Notes: generated from the letters alone by a model not told the origin. Shown: positions 8,451 through 19,028, numbered from the stretch's first letter. The stretch is DNA of 64,000 nucleotides from Durusdinium trenchii (GCA_963970005.1 CAXAMN010023695.1:1492559-1556558), one strand, 5' to 3'. Translations and numbers: made by a program.

Positions 8451-9467
8451 TCAAGGATCGGAGGCTTTTGGCACTCCTGCGGAGGTCAACTCCGCCGGGT
8501 CGCGGCCGATCTGAGGTCGGCGGGCCGGTGGCGGCCCGTCCGGAGATCGGGGCCGCCGGACCGGTGGCGGTCCGTCTGGAGATCGAGGCCGCCTTACCGG
8601 ACTGCGGCTCCTCTCCGTCAGTCTCACGGAAGTCTCTTCTTCCGATAGGCTCACCTCGGCTTCCTCTTCTCCTTCCTCGGCTGGATCAGCCGCTTCGCTC
8701 TTCTTCTGAGCTTTTCGCTTTGCGCTCTCCTCGCGCTTCTCTTTATTGCGGAGTCTTTGTTCCTTCCGCTCTAGCCTGATCTCCTCCTTGGGGCGCCCTT
8801 TGCCAAACTCTTTGATTCTCTTTTGCAGGTCTTCTGTAATAACACCCTGCTTCTTCTGCAACCTCACCAAGTCCTTGAGCTTCCGATACTGAAGTGAAGT
8901 TTGGCTTCGATGTCGGAATCCGGACTGTGGTTCTGGATGCTTCTTCCTCCAAGGTGCCTTGGGATCGATCTTGGCTGGGGTATACTTGGTTTGAGTACCC
9001 CGAACTTCCCAACCTGTTGTGACCCCTTCTGCGGAGGTGACGAAATCGGCGATGGTTCGGCCAGATGATGACCGTGCGGCTGAACTAGCCGCTCCAGTTC
9101 CTGGCTCACCTATTAGGTCCTGTTCAGACTCTTCTTCTTCTTCTTCTGACCCTTCTGCTCCTTCTGTATTTTCCTTCTCCTCCTTTGTTTCTACGGTCTT
9201 TTCGACCGTTGAGGTTGTTTCTGCGGTCTTCTCAACCGCTGGAGCAATGTTTGCGGCTGAATCCGCCGCTGATGTGGCTGGCAAAGGCTCTTTCTTCTCC
9301 TCCTCTTTTTCTTTTCTCTCTTCTCCTATTCCGCTCGGGGCGGCAGGATCTGCCGCTCCCGAGGACCCCAGCTCCTCTTCTTCGGAGCTTTCTACTTTAC
9401 TGTGTCTTTCCTCTTTTAAGCGCAAAACTCGGTCCCTTTCGCTTTCACCGGGCTCACGCGCTACCAT
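8451..9467 (-). CDS. Accessory 5' ORF of the copia element, 338 aa, unknown function
   Basis: First cistron of the element, in a different frame from Gag-Pol and ending 73 bp before it. The only good ATG uses the last base of the 5' LTR plus the first bases of the primer-binding site, so MVARE is encoded by the primer-binding site; the frame also stays open back into the LTR. The protein has a very acidic, low-complexity first third (to about 120), a more ordered middle (about 136-190), a basic helical stretch (about 192-250) and an SR-like end. There RRPRSPDGPPP is repeated twice, followed by a shortened third copy (291-318). It has no zinc knuckle or enzyme motif and does not look like Gag. 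A nucleic-acid-binding or splicing-related role is only a guess from composition. Confidence 0.85.
   Translation of the reverse strand: MVAREPGESERDRVLRLKEERHSKVESSEEEELGSSGAADPAAPSGIGEERKEKEEEKKEPLPATSAADSAANIAPAVEKTAETTSTVEKTVETKEEKENTEGAEGSEEEEEESEQDLIGEPGTGAASSAARSSSGRTIADFVTSAEGVTTGWEVRGTQTKYTPAKIDPKAPWRKKHPEPQSGFRHRSQTSLQYRKLKDLVRLQKKQGVITEDLQKRIKEFGKGRPKEEIRLERKEQRLRNKEKREESAKRKAQKKSEAADPAEEGEEEAEVSLSEEETSVRLTERSRSPVRRPRSPDGPPPVRRPRSPDGPPPARRPQIGRDPAELTSAGVPKASDP
9453..9466 (-). other. Primer-binding site, probably initiator-tRNA-Met type
   Basis: Directly after the 5' LTR the element strand reads TGGTAGCGCGTGAG. It begins with TGG, the complement of a tRNA CCA end, and TGGTAGCGC matches the primer-binding site used by yeast Ty1, complementary to initiator tRNA-Met. 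The tRNA identity in this host is inferred. The site doubles as the first codons of the accessory ORF. Confidence 0.8.
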
Positions 9468-9581
9468 GAAAACAAGGTTTCGACGTTTCGGAACGCCTTT
9501 TCTCCCTTGAGCCAAAACACGTCAAGAGTCACGTGTCTGCAGTACCTATAGCGGAGTATATATGGGCTGTACATACAAACA
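9467..9581 (-). repeat. 5' LTR of the copia element (115 bp), probable promoter
   Basis: Identical to the 3' LTR. A TATA-like CATATATAC lies near its start and the spliced-leader-like 12-mer TTTTGGCTCAAG at 9506-9517, followed by GGAGAAAAGGCG. The transcript start and polyadenylation signals cannot be fixed by eye. Confidence 0.95.
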
Positions 9582-9586
9582 CAAAG
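9582..9586. repeat. Target-site duplication, right copy (CAAAG)
   Basis: Perfect copy of 2059-2063; both are followed or preceded by matching GGC context from the original target. Confidence 0.92.
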
Positions 9587-9963
9587 GGCGGTTTATATAT
9601 ATAGAGAGAGAGAGAGAATTATACAGAATGGAACCTGAGAAGCTGACAAATCTATGAGGTATTGTATCTTTTGTGAATGCAACTTGGCAACAAGACCCCT
9701 TAGTACGAGTACTTGCCTAGCCCCAAAATGAGCAGGTATCTCTTCAACGTTCCGCCACGTGACACACCCCGGACATCCCAAGCAAAACAAGCGAACAAAT
9801 AGCGAATTTAAAAAAGATGGCTTGCTCCAGGCAACACAAATCTTCACAACCCAGCTCGGTTGCCGCTCCGTTTGTGGGTGCACGATTTTGAAACATACTC
9901 TTTCAACCAACCACCCCTCAACCACCCTCAAGTCCAAGCATCTATGAGTTTCTGTGCATTCAC

Positions 9964-10004
9964 CGAGGCCTCTTTCTCCTCCTCCAATGCCTCACACAGC
10001 TTGG
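9964..10004 (-). CDS. Coiled-coil microexon (partial gene)
   Basis: A 41-nt segment between a CTCCTGAG acceptor and a strong GTGAATGC donor reads AKLCEALEEEKEAS after two bases of a split codon. If it and the exon at 1918-2022 are neighbours, the copia element occupies the intron between them. Confidence 0.5.
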
Positions 10005-10231
10005 CTCAGGAGCGTTGCTGGGCTCAGGCAGCTTAGCTTGGTGAGAACAACGCAGGAAAGCTGCTCGCAGCTAGGCAGAATCTGAAAGACTCCCTCTGGG
10101 TGTAGCTCAAGAGGCAACGACCAGACCGATGAGGTTCTCCATCTGCTTGCAAATCGTCAAATCCTCCATCGGGCCCATCCACCTCCGAAAGCCATCCACC
10201 TCCGCACCGCACACGGGCGACGCGGCGACAC

Positions 10232-10276
10232 GCCGCGGAGCTCCGCCTCCAGCGCCGCCTTCTCCGCCTCTGTCAC
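10232..10276 (-). CDS. Coiled-coil microexon, 15 codons
   Basis: Exactly 45 nt between a CTTAGAG acceptor and a GTGTCGCC donor, reading VTEAEKAALEAELRG. The glutamate/alanine/leucine pattern is a clear coiled coil. Both ends are in phase 0. Confidence 0.5.
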
Positions 10277-10794
10277 CTCTAAGGTGCACCTCCGTGCCCC
10301 GAAGGCGAATGAATGGACACCCCGTTGGTCGCCTCCGAGGGGCGACCAGAGCTCAGACACCCCATGGCCCCGGCGGGGGGGGGTATATACAAGTCCGTAT
10401 TCCTGCACTGGCGATGTAACACTGCGAGAGTCAGTCTGGAAGGATTGACTGGAATCAACTGGTTTTCAACTGAGAAGTGGAGTGTGCCAGGATCTCAGGC
10501 ACACATTACCCGCCCTCCCCTCCATCCACCCCTGAGTGCCCCAGACCGGTCCAGCCGATCCTGGCCGTTCGACCGCGTGCGCTCCACCAACCTGGCGCGA
10601 GGGGCCGGAACCAGGAAGCTTTGACCAGGACGACCAGGAGGGACGCTATAGCACTATTGCTACCACTGTTACTAGCACCAATGTTTGCTAGCTAACATTA
10701 GCTAACCATCTAAGCCCAAATAAAACCGCAGACCTTATAGACCAAAGCAATGAAGTGTATATAAATCTGTCAATTCTTCTAAACATTCTGCACG

Positions 10795-10891
10795 AGGACC
10801 TTCCCAGTGACCCTTTGAGATCCCAGAATGAGGTCACTTAGGCTTTGAAAAGGTCACTAACCAATCCTGAAGAGGTCACTGGGAAGGTCCT
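10795..10891. repeat. Perfect 18-bp inverted repeat (hairpin)
   Basis: The arm 10795-10812 (aggaccttcccagtgacc) is the exact reverse complement of 10874-10891, with a 61-bp loop that itself carries aggtcact copies. Fragments of the same motif (GGTCACT, AAGGTCCTGG) recur at about 12320, 16883, 17200-17250 and 35842, so it marks a dispersed family. Confidence 0.85.
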
Positions 10892-11023
10892 GGCAGAGCA
10901 GAGTTTATGCCAGTTCACTTATCCTTCAACTGCATCACCTCACATCCGATCTTCTTTCAGCGAACTCTTCGAACAAGCCGGCACAAACACCATCTCGGCG
11001 CCACCAGGCAGGCAGTTGCCCAC

Positions 11024-11129
11024 CCGAAACCGGCCGGTCGCGGTCGGCGACGCCGGGGCCCCCCGGCTGGCGCGAGGCCGCCACGGTGCGGCCGGCAATC
11101 TCTCGGCAGAGCCGAGCGTCCTCGCGCGC
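11024..11129 (-). CDS. Exon-like segment, Ala/Arg-rich
   Basis: Open between a CACCGAG acceptor and a GTGGGCAAC donor (106 nt). It reads ARGRSALPRDCR or, in the helical frame, AREDARLCREIAGRTVAAS. High GC relative to flanks and strand match with neighbours support it. The phase is unproven. Confidence 0.45.
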
Positions 11130-11463
11130 CTCGGTGCCGGAGAGGGAGGCGCCATGGTGAGCAAGAGACGGCTGGGGAGTGAAAGCCCGTTTGGGGGAGA
11201 CCGTGAGTTCCAAGTGAAGGTGGGGGGGAGACTTTGGGGCTGGGTTTGGGGTCAGGGGTCGGACTGGCGCCGTGGGGATTCATCATTCATACCAGGCCTT
11301 AGTCCAGTGCTGCAGCTTTTGGAAACGACACAGCCCGAAGGTATGTGAGACTTGGGACCACTGCAGTTCCATTCCGGGACGGGGCGAGAGGCCCACTTAG
11401 CTGGGGTGCTTCGGTGGGCGCTCCACGAGAGGAGACAGCAGAGTTGCTGTCCATCACGGGTAC

Positions 11464-11514
11464 GGTCTCAAGCAGAGTTGCTGTCGCCACATCCAGAGAA
11501 GCCTTCTCCTCAGC
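11464..11514 (-). CDS. Coiled-coil microexon, 17 codons
   Basis: Exactly 51 nt between CTCCCAG and GTACCC, phase 0 at both ends, reading AEEKASLDVATATLLET. A pyrimidine tract (CCTCTTTCCTCC) precedes the acceptor. Confidence 0.5.
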
Positions 11515-14500
11515 CTGGGAGGAAAGAGGTCGATACAGTTCGTTTTGTGTTGCCCGGTCGCTCCCAAAGAGCTTGCTGAAACTACGAAAGGAAACACACA
11601 AAAAAACGATAAAAACCAAAAAATATAAACAACTCCGGAAAGAAGATGGACACAACGTGGATGCACCCTGGGGCCAACAGGCCGACTAACAGGCCAACAC
11701 CAAAGTGATCGAGGTCGAAAACCGAAGCGATCCGCAGAAACAAAAAGAATCATGCACCCCCAAACGCCGCCTCTGCAGCCATCTGCTCCCCCTTTTGCTT
11801 GGCCTCTACCTGGCCCAAGAATGCCGGTCGGCACAGTGCTAATTGGACAACACCTGAAAATCCAACAGAAAAGGCTTGTGCGGACACCCCTCGGGGTCTC
11901 GGGTCTCTGTCATCTTATTTCTTGGGCTGCAAACGCCCTTGGCAACCTGGGTCCGATAGGAACAGGCATAGGTAACCGCCCAGGTTTGTGCTTCAGCCCA
12001 AACAATCTGCCCATGGGGAATAAGTGCTTGTTTTGAACACACTTATGACGTCCGGCTCACTTATAAGTCGAGCATCCTCGGTGTAGCCCGATGGTCCAAC
12101 TTGCGTCCCCAAGAGCTGAAAATACCATGGACCGTCGGTCGGTTTGCTTGCGACTGGCAGGGTGACGAGTCACGGGGAGAAATTCGGAGAAATTGTCTAG
12201 AGATATTGTCATGTTTGCGGTCGAAGCTTTATGAACGTCTGAACCACAAAAGTATGAAGTGCTTCAGAAATATTACTACCGGGACCCACAAGGGCTATCA
12301 ATAGAAGCCCCCGAAGGGGGGGTCCTGGTATAGAGGACACAACTCCTTCAGGCCGACAAGTCACACACCACACAAGTGTGGTCGCCACGACAAGTGAAGT
12401 GTTTGAGCCGGTCACCCCGGAACAACCCACATCCATGGCCACCATGTTTCTTCCGGACATGTCGCCGTGCCAACCATGGGTCTTCCAGGGATCTAGCGGA
12501 TGTTTCGTGGATCTGAGCGGATCTGGTCCTTCTTTCGCTGGTGGAACCCATCCACCACCCCTTCCCCCTGCTTTTGACTCAATCGGCCGCACCGGCGCGT
12601 GCGCACATCCTTGCGCGCGCAAAAGATTGCTACTCCGAGGCTTCGTTGGAGCAGCAAGAAAACTTGCAGTAGGAGCGATGAAGTGTCAAAATCCGGAGTC
12701 CTAGAAAAATCTGGTTGCATTCCGCATATGACGGTGTGGTTCCAAAAACAATGAACAGAACTCGTCACATGTTTAGTTTCCATGCGCGTCCACTTTCTTG
12801 CACGCTTTTCAAAAGCAGGTCACCGCTCCCGCTTCCGCATTCAGATGGGTACATCCAAGAATGAAGACCCCAGATGGTCTCCACTTTCTCGCCTCCGGCT
12901 GGTGCATACCGCCTGAAGCAAGCATGCACACCTCTGAATGAACAAATCAGGAGATCTTAACTGGGGCTCCATACTGCTGTACCCAAATGCACATCCTGCG
13001 AATTCAAAGGCAATCAAAGGCACCAGGATGTGCCTTGCATCCGCCGAAGACGGACTCTCAAGCGGACGCCTTCTATGAGACGTCAGGGCTCAGGCAAAAC
13101 TTGGAACCGTCTGCCGGGAAAGCACAAGCAATCCGACCAGGAGCGGCCCCGACGCCATTTCTGAGGTTTCTCAGCTTTCATACCGCCCACCGACACCGAC
13201 ACCAACACCCAAGGCACCGACCGAAATGGTTTCTTCCAGCCCCCGGCGTCGGCCGAAGGTGCCAAAGGCGCCCAAAAAAATCGATTCTAGATGTCGAAAG
13301 TCCGGGATGCTGCACAGGTCTTTTCTGGCAAGGGTCACGGAGCATCAGCATGCTGGAGCATCAACCCACAACGAGGGCTTCCAGCAAGGACATGGTCAAA
13401 CAAATGGTCCTGATATTTCTCTGGTTGGGGGTCACCAACGTCCACAGTTGAACGGCGTCCTTCACCTATACTAGGCATCATTAGGCGTCCTGGAAGGGCG
13501 CGTGAATCGCAGGTGTGAAAGTGCCGCTGTCAGAGATGCGGTCCGCAGTATGTTGCTCTGGGATGCAAATCCTACACAGTTGCAGAAACGTGACTGTGTC
13601 CTTTTAGTGCTGAATCGCTCAACTAACCATAGCCATGGAAACTTCGTCTAGTGCTTGTTGCTCGTTTCCGGACCCCAAACCAAGCTTGGGCTATCAAGGC
13701 CACCTGGGATACGTCTAAGGTGTCGAAAAGGGACCAGGTCTGACCTGGGCCACGTGCAGCTGGGCACTTGGACTCTCGCTCATTCGTGCCGACCAAAAAC
13801 CGCGGACCTCTCATGTGGAGCCGCGATCGGCCACCTCATGTGGGCACGTGGTGGGTAGGGAAGGACCGGCAGTTCCAATGGTGACCTGTTGCTTCCGTGC
13901 GTCCACAACACCCCAATTAAATTCTGGAATCCTGTCCTTTTTCAAGAAAAAAAATGTCGGTTTTCCTGTACGTTGTGTACCTGGAGTCCCAAACTTGGGC
14001 TTCAAAAATGTGGGTGGTGTCAGTGGTGTCTGTTTTGGGCTGGCCTCTCAAATCGCCTCTTCTGAGAGCTGAGTGGATCTGGTTCAGAGTAGATACTGAC
14101 AAGTGACAAGCCATCACCAGCAGCCAAAGCCTTCATCTTCGACCCCATCTCTAGCAAAGGGTGTCTTCGGGAAAAGGGTCATCTCCCAACGAACCCACTT
14201 CTTTCAACACGATGTTGCCTAACCTGATCTCATCTGCATGAGCTGCTGCTTGACGGTTTCCATCGACCCCAACGCCACGGCTGAGGCAGCTGAGGCACTA
14301 TGCAATGGGAAGATTAGTCTCATGCACAGAGCCCAGATCTCTGTGTCACCCTCTTTCTTTCCAGCGCCTCCTGAAGGGCAAGTCCGCATGAAATGGAGAA
14401 GATGTGATCCAACAAAATCACAATGAACTACCGCACTACCCGCTGCCCTACACTACCTTTTTGGGTTCATTGGACACGCCTTTGGCTCCAAATACCTTGC

Positions 14501-14808
14501 CTGACGCAAAGAAAGCAAAACAGTTCAGCTCGATTCCACCCCCAATTTCCCAAATATTCGGCCGGGATGCTTCACATCTATTCTCGGCCTAGTTTCGTTC
14601 GTGCGAATCACGAAGTTAAGGGCAAACTACAAAACCATTTGTCCAATTCCTGGAAGTTTGCTGAGCGATATCCGGTATCTCTCAATATGATGATACCCAA
14701 ATAGAACGTGCAACATCTGGAAAGAGCTGTCCTCTTTTTGCACGCGACCGGGTGACTTTGCAAACGCTCCCACAACCGGAAAAACCGACCACCGCCACCC
14801 GCCACCAC
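11515..14808. other. Low-information interval, presumed intron
   Basis: No exon I can defend. A possible 50-nt minus-strand segment near 12556-12611 reads RLSQKQGEG and resembles 45480-45520 (RLSQKAGWG). Copies of the tcctggtatagaggac motif occur at 12325-12340. Confidence 0.3.
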
Positions 14809-14885
14809 CGTCCTCGACGAAGCCCCGGGACTTCTGCAGCACCCGCAGAGCGCGGGAGACTTGGGACATCTCTCTCAGGCCGATC
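14809..14885 (-). CDS. Helical exon (partial gene)
   Basis: Between CTTCTCAG and GTGGTGG the minus strand reads IGLREMSQVSRALRVLQKSR then GFVED, an amphipathic helix. The 77-nt length leaves the phase to be completed by neighbours. Confidence 0.45.
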
Positions 14886-15271
14886 CTGAGAAGATGTGCA
14901 TAGAAGTTGGTCTGAGGAGGAGGAGGAGGAGGAGATCCGAAGCTAAGAAGTACCAGTTCTTTCAGCACCCAGTTTCGGAACTATGAAGCAGAATAGAAAG
15001 TACCAACGGAGGGTTTCATGATATTTCATCTGTTGGGTCTGGTCGATCCTGTGATTCTCGAAAGGGCGACTGGTCACGTGTTCCTCTGACCGGTGCGACG
15101 AAAGTAGGGGTGGCTGGACCGTAAGGAATCTCTATTGCGAGGTCATTCCCTCACTCCCTACCAGTACGAGTCGCACATTCCTCAGCCCTGATCTTCAGCA
15201 TGTTCTCACATCACATCCGACCGCCCGGCGGACCTCTGACTCTCAACGGGCGGTTCGGCGTCCGTTCGCCA

Positions 15272-15288
15272 GCCCCCCCCCCCCCCCC
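15272..15288. repeat. Poly-C run of 17
   Basis: Uninterrupted C homopolymer in a presumed intron; length is likely uncertain in any assembly. Confidence 0.9.
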
Positions 15289-15333
15289 GCCCCGTCACAC
15301 TCGGCCGGCACACTCGGGATCGGTCTGGATCAC

Positions 15334-15414
15334 GTGCTGGGCCATCAAGGCGTTCACCAAGCTGGACGCCGAGGAGGTCAACTCCATGTCATCCAAGGCC
15401 AACCAATGCCGAAC
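15334..15414 (-). CDS. Exon, 27 codons, phase 0
   Basis: Between CGTTCAG and GTGATCC, exactly 81 nt, reading VRHWLALDDMELTSSASSLV then NALMAQH. The opposite strand is also open (FTKLDAEEVNSM), but splice sites fit only the minus strand. Confidence 0.45.
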
Positions 15415-15451
15415 CTGAACGGGCCGGACCCGGAGGGTGCGAAGCAGTAGA

Positions 15452-15608
15452 GTGAGAAGTGGATGAGGTCGAACCATGAACCCAGTGAAAGCAAGGGACC
15501 ATATTCAACACACAGCTGAAAACCTCCGGGGGGCAAGGAGGTGCAAGAGAAGTGGATGAGGAACATTCCCAGTGAACCAATGGTGATATTCAACACGCAG
15601 CTGTTCCA
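15452..15608. repeat. Diverged tandem duplication, about 95-bp spacing
   Basis: The elements gagaagtggatgagg, cccagtga and atattcaacac-cagctg occur in the same order at 15451-15515 and 15548-15604, with point changes and small indels. Confidence 0.6.
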
Positions 15609-16501
15609 CCATGTTCCATTCAATGGAATCTTGCCTTGAAAAGACCGGGTTGGCTCGGATTTGAACATACAGCAAGCCAAAAATAGCCCAAGTATATCAT
15701 GTGTCTCCAGTCTATCAGTGTCACTTGTTGGGTTTGGGTCTCCAATAGCGGCTACCGTGGTGAACTATTGTGAGCGGTTGCGAGATTGCGAGAACTGCGA
15801 AATCTCAGTCCGCAGTGGCCTTCAAAAACTGCAGAAAGAAGGTTCTATGCCGCTGCGCCGCTACGCCTATGGTTGATAGACCAACTCTTGCACTACCTGG
15901 GAAGAATCAACATCACCATGTGCATGAAAAGAGTGGACCCACCACTATTGGACAGATGTTCTTTTTGGACACGGTTCCAATATGTTCCAATGAACAAATG
16001 AATCAACATGAAGCTCTGGCCCGCGGATTCTGCGTCAGTGCCCCTCGAAAAAGAAAATAAAAAAGTATCAGGTGGACCAAACTTTCCCACCTGTTGGGTT
16101 TGAGTGGGGAACCAATCTCATTCATGAACCCTGGGATGCTCATGGCTGGGCATCTCCTGCACAATGTACTGTAGCCAGCCATAATATACTCCAGCTTCAT
16201 GATCCATCGTTTCCCGGGAATTTAGGTGGACACGCCCAGAACCATCTGGCCTCGGGATGCCGTCGGAGCCAAATCAAAATCTCGTCCTCGAGGGGGTCGA
16301 GGACCCACGAGTCGATTGGTTCACCGGAGGCCATGGGACCACTTCGTACCATGGCTCATGGGTCATCCACGTGTGCCCCATAAAACATGGCGATGTCACG
16401 ACATCGGCATAGGGCGACCATATATGGCGGCCGTAGCAACGGGTTCTGCGCCCTGTCTCCTCCCCAAAACACCGCGTGCGGCGCTGGGGGACGCAAAACA
16501 C

Positions 16502-16559
16502 CGGCGCTCCTCGCGCTTCAGGCCTTGGGCCTTCAAGTCCGGCGTCTGATCGGCCACAC
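16502..16559 (-). CDS. Coiled-coil microexon
   Basis: 58 nt between CACCAG and GTGTTTTG, reading VADQTPDLKAQGLKREERR after two bases of a split codon. Charged helical composition matches the other exons on this strand. Confidence 0.45.
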
Positions 16560-16677
16560 CTGGTGCTGGCGTACGAGGGTTCGGGAGTCATCCGTCGTTG
16601 TGAAGGCAGGCAGCGATCAGCGCTCCCGCAGAAGGGTTCCGGTCACGTGATCTAAAACAAAGCACGAAGGTGTCCAC

Positions 16678-16738
16678 GAAGCGTTCGATACGTCGCTGCA
16701 CATCTCCGCGGCTGGCGTTCGATCCGTACGCCGCGCAT
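16678..16738 (-). CDS. Basic microexon
   Basis: 61 nt between GAGCGCAG and GTGGACACC. It reads MRGVRIERQPRRCAATYRTL if phase 0. Support is splice context and strand only. Confidence 0.3.
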
Positions 16739-16739
16739 C

Positions 16740-18934
16740 TGCGCTCCCACCGTCGCGTCGTGCACCGAAACGGATCTCGAGAGGATTCCAAGGGTCGGCA
16801 CGGATCTACCAGCACCTTCCTTCTGAGGTGTCTATAAATGGCCTCTTAAGAGGTTAAGGGGTGTCCAAAAACCATCTGTTGGAAGGTCCTGGTATAGAGG
16901 ACTCAATTCACGGGGCGCCCTGAGAAACGATGTCAACTGAGCGAGATGGGAGCCAACTATGGAGGTTGTTTCCTGGTCCTATCTGTTTGGGATCAAAGAA
17001 AACAAGAAGGCTGAAATAAGAATACCAGCATCCCCAGTGTGTTGCCACACAATCTGTTCGCTATCTCAAACCACCACACATAACCATGGAGTTCATGGTT
17101 GGCAGGGCAAGTGACTCTTCTTCTGCTAAAACTCATCATTCTTACGACCTGGTTCTTGGTTCTTCCAAGTGATCCAGACAGTTTCGCTCCCAGTTTGAGG
17201 TCACTTATATAAGCCTCCCTTTTGGGTCACGAGCCCTCTTTGAGGGTCACTTGGAAGAAGCCGGAAATGGGTCCTACATCTTGCATCCACTCTTCCAAAC
17301 CATAGGGACCCCTTCGTTTCATCGACGAGCCGGACCATTTGGGGGGGCCAGATGGTGTCTGGAGAACCACTCCTCTTCCCAAAGAATAACCAGTCTAGAG
17401 TCTAGCGGTTGGACCATGTTGGACCTACCTGGGCAGACTGTAAAGCTCACTGACTCAAGCAAGTCTTCTCTCTTCAAGTTTTCTCTCCCCCCGCAAGGCT
17501 CCCTGCCTGCAAGCCCCCAATTCTGCAGCACTGCATCTGCACGCTGGAGCAGCGGGGGCCTTCGGCGCCAGCCTCGTCCGCCATGTCCGACTGGTCGTGG
17601 CACGGACGGGCCCACGGAAGAAGCAAAAAGGGTATCCTCCCGAAAACGAACACCTGGGGAGTGTCTTCCTCTACCAACCAGTGGCTTTCGGGGTCTATGT
17701 TAGTCTTGGGGGGTCTCATTGGTCAACCTGGAATCATCATCGTTCCGTGGCAGGCCCTGTAAGTAAGGATGCCCATGGTCCGAAGACCAACCAGGTGGTC
17801 CACTTCCACAATTCCAGGGAGTGTAGACCATGGAAAACGAGTGAAACATCAATTCTAAACAGTTAAAGGTCAAACAAGCCCTGACAAGTCGAAAGATATC
17901 CGTGATATCCGTGATAATTACATTGACATGAACATTGCGTAGAAAATGGGCCAAAAGTTTGTGAGGGAGCCCGTTCTGGAAGAATCTTTGTCAATGACAA
18001 GGACGCATTCACCACAACTGCTATAACACATTGCCATGAGACGTGACCATGACACTATGTAGCAGATAGTATGAGTCATACAAACCAAGTATGGTCTCTG
18101 GGATGCGTAGTTGTCCGAAATCTTCTCACCAAGGTCACCCTCGAACTCACCAACACCACGGAAGGGGTGGTTGTTGGATGGACAATACATAGGATGTCAG
18201 GGTGTCCATAAACCCACAACCCGTGGTGCATTTTCAGGGTTCATGTTCATCTTTTCCGGGTGTCGTTCCAAAATCTGGCGACACTTCAATGGCACTTCAG
18301 CCACACACCTTCGTCGTGCACAAAATTTCCAAGTGACTTGAGGAGAGGACCACCGTCGCATTGCTCGTGAGCACCTGGACGAGACAACCAATAGGCCGGA
18401 AGTGTTGCTTTTTCAGACATGGGCAAAGTGGAACGTGAAGATTCACGTGGCTTCTGGCCTTGCAAAACTACGTCCAGGCCCAATGTATGCTGGAAAAGGC
18501 TCATGACCCGAATCTATCACGCACTTTTTTCTCTGGGGTGAGACGGAAAAGCATATCTTCCTTACGCTATAAGGTCTGGAATCCGGTTTGCCACTCGCAT
18601 GTCGCCAAAACCGCTGCCCAGGCGGCCAGGCGTATCAACAACCAACATGTTTGGCTTCAATGGATTCTTGCTGGTTAACTCTATACAATAGGGTATGTAT
18701 CCCATTACCAGTAATTGACGGTGGATCATGATCGTTAGGTTGCAGGCCTGTTCTCTAAAATACTGATGTTCTTCTTTACCAACTGCTCTACAGGCTTACT
18801 ATGGTTTACTGGGACAGACCCGATCTATACGACTCGTCTGCTTCCCAGCCATCTGACCACCCGTCTCATCCCGCGGACGGTCACGTCGGTCATCCCCTCC
18901 GAAAGCCCCTGGCCGCCGAGGTCCAACCCCCAAC
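16740..18934. other. Low-information interval, presumed intron
   Basis: Contains a copy of aaggtcctggtatagaggac at 16883-16902 and GGTCACT-type fragments at 17200-17255. A plus-strand helical stretch near 18600-18650 (AKTAAQAARRINN) has no splice support. Confidence 0.3.
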
Positions 18935-19028
18935 CCCCTTGCGGTCCATCCGTCTCCGGCCGGGCAGCAATGCGTCGCAGGGCGCGCATGTTGCTGGCGC
19001 GGAAGTGATCCAACTCATCGCCCTTCGC
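18935..19028 (-). CDS. Exon, mixed-charge helix
   Basis: Between GTGCCTCAG and a GTTGGGGG donor; reads AKGDELDHFRASNMRALRRI then AARPETDGPQG. The frame stays open beyond the donor, so the end is less sure than the start. Confidence 0.5.

Larger units (their letters stand above)
2064..9581 (-). mobile_element. Complete Ty1/copia LTR retrotransposon, 7.5 kb
   Basis: The element is 7518 bp with two identical 115-bp LTRs, a 5-bp target duplication, a primer-binding site next to the 5' LTR, a polypurine tract next to the 3' LTR and two long open frames. Domain order is gag, protease, integrase, then reverse transcriptase and RNase H, which defines Ty1/copia rather than gypsy. Identical LTRs and the absence of any stop in a 2029-codon polyprotein imply a recent, possibly still mobile insertion. 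It lies in the same orientation as the surrounding minus-strand exons. Two features are unusual: a separate 338-codon ORF before Gag, and a methyltransferase-like segment between integrase and reverse transcriptase. Confidence 0.95.

Noticed and set aside
9468-9515. Earlier start of the accessory ORF inside the LTR
   Set aside because: The codon at 9515 is TTG, not ATG; the first ATG in frame is at 9467. The LTR part may still be 5' UTR.
14238-14426. Plus-strand helix ATAEAAEALC as an exon
   Set aside because: No splice borders and no plus-strand partners nearby.
15200-15418. Plus-strand peptide FTKLDAEEVNSM
   Set aside because: Lies opposite the exon at 15334-15414, which has matching acceptor, donor and length on the minus strand.
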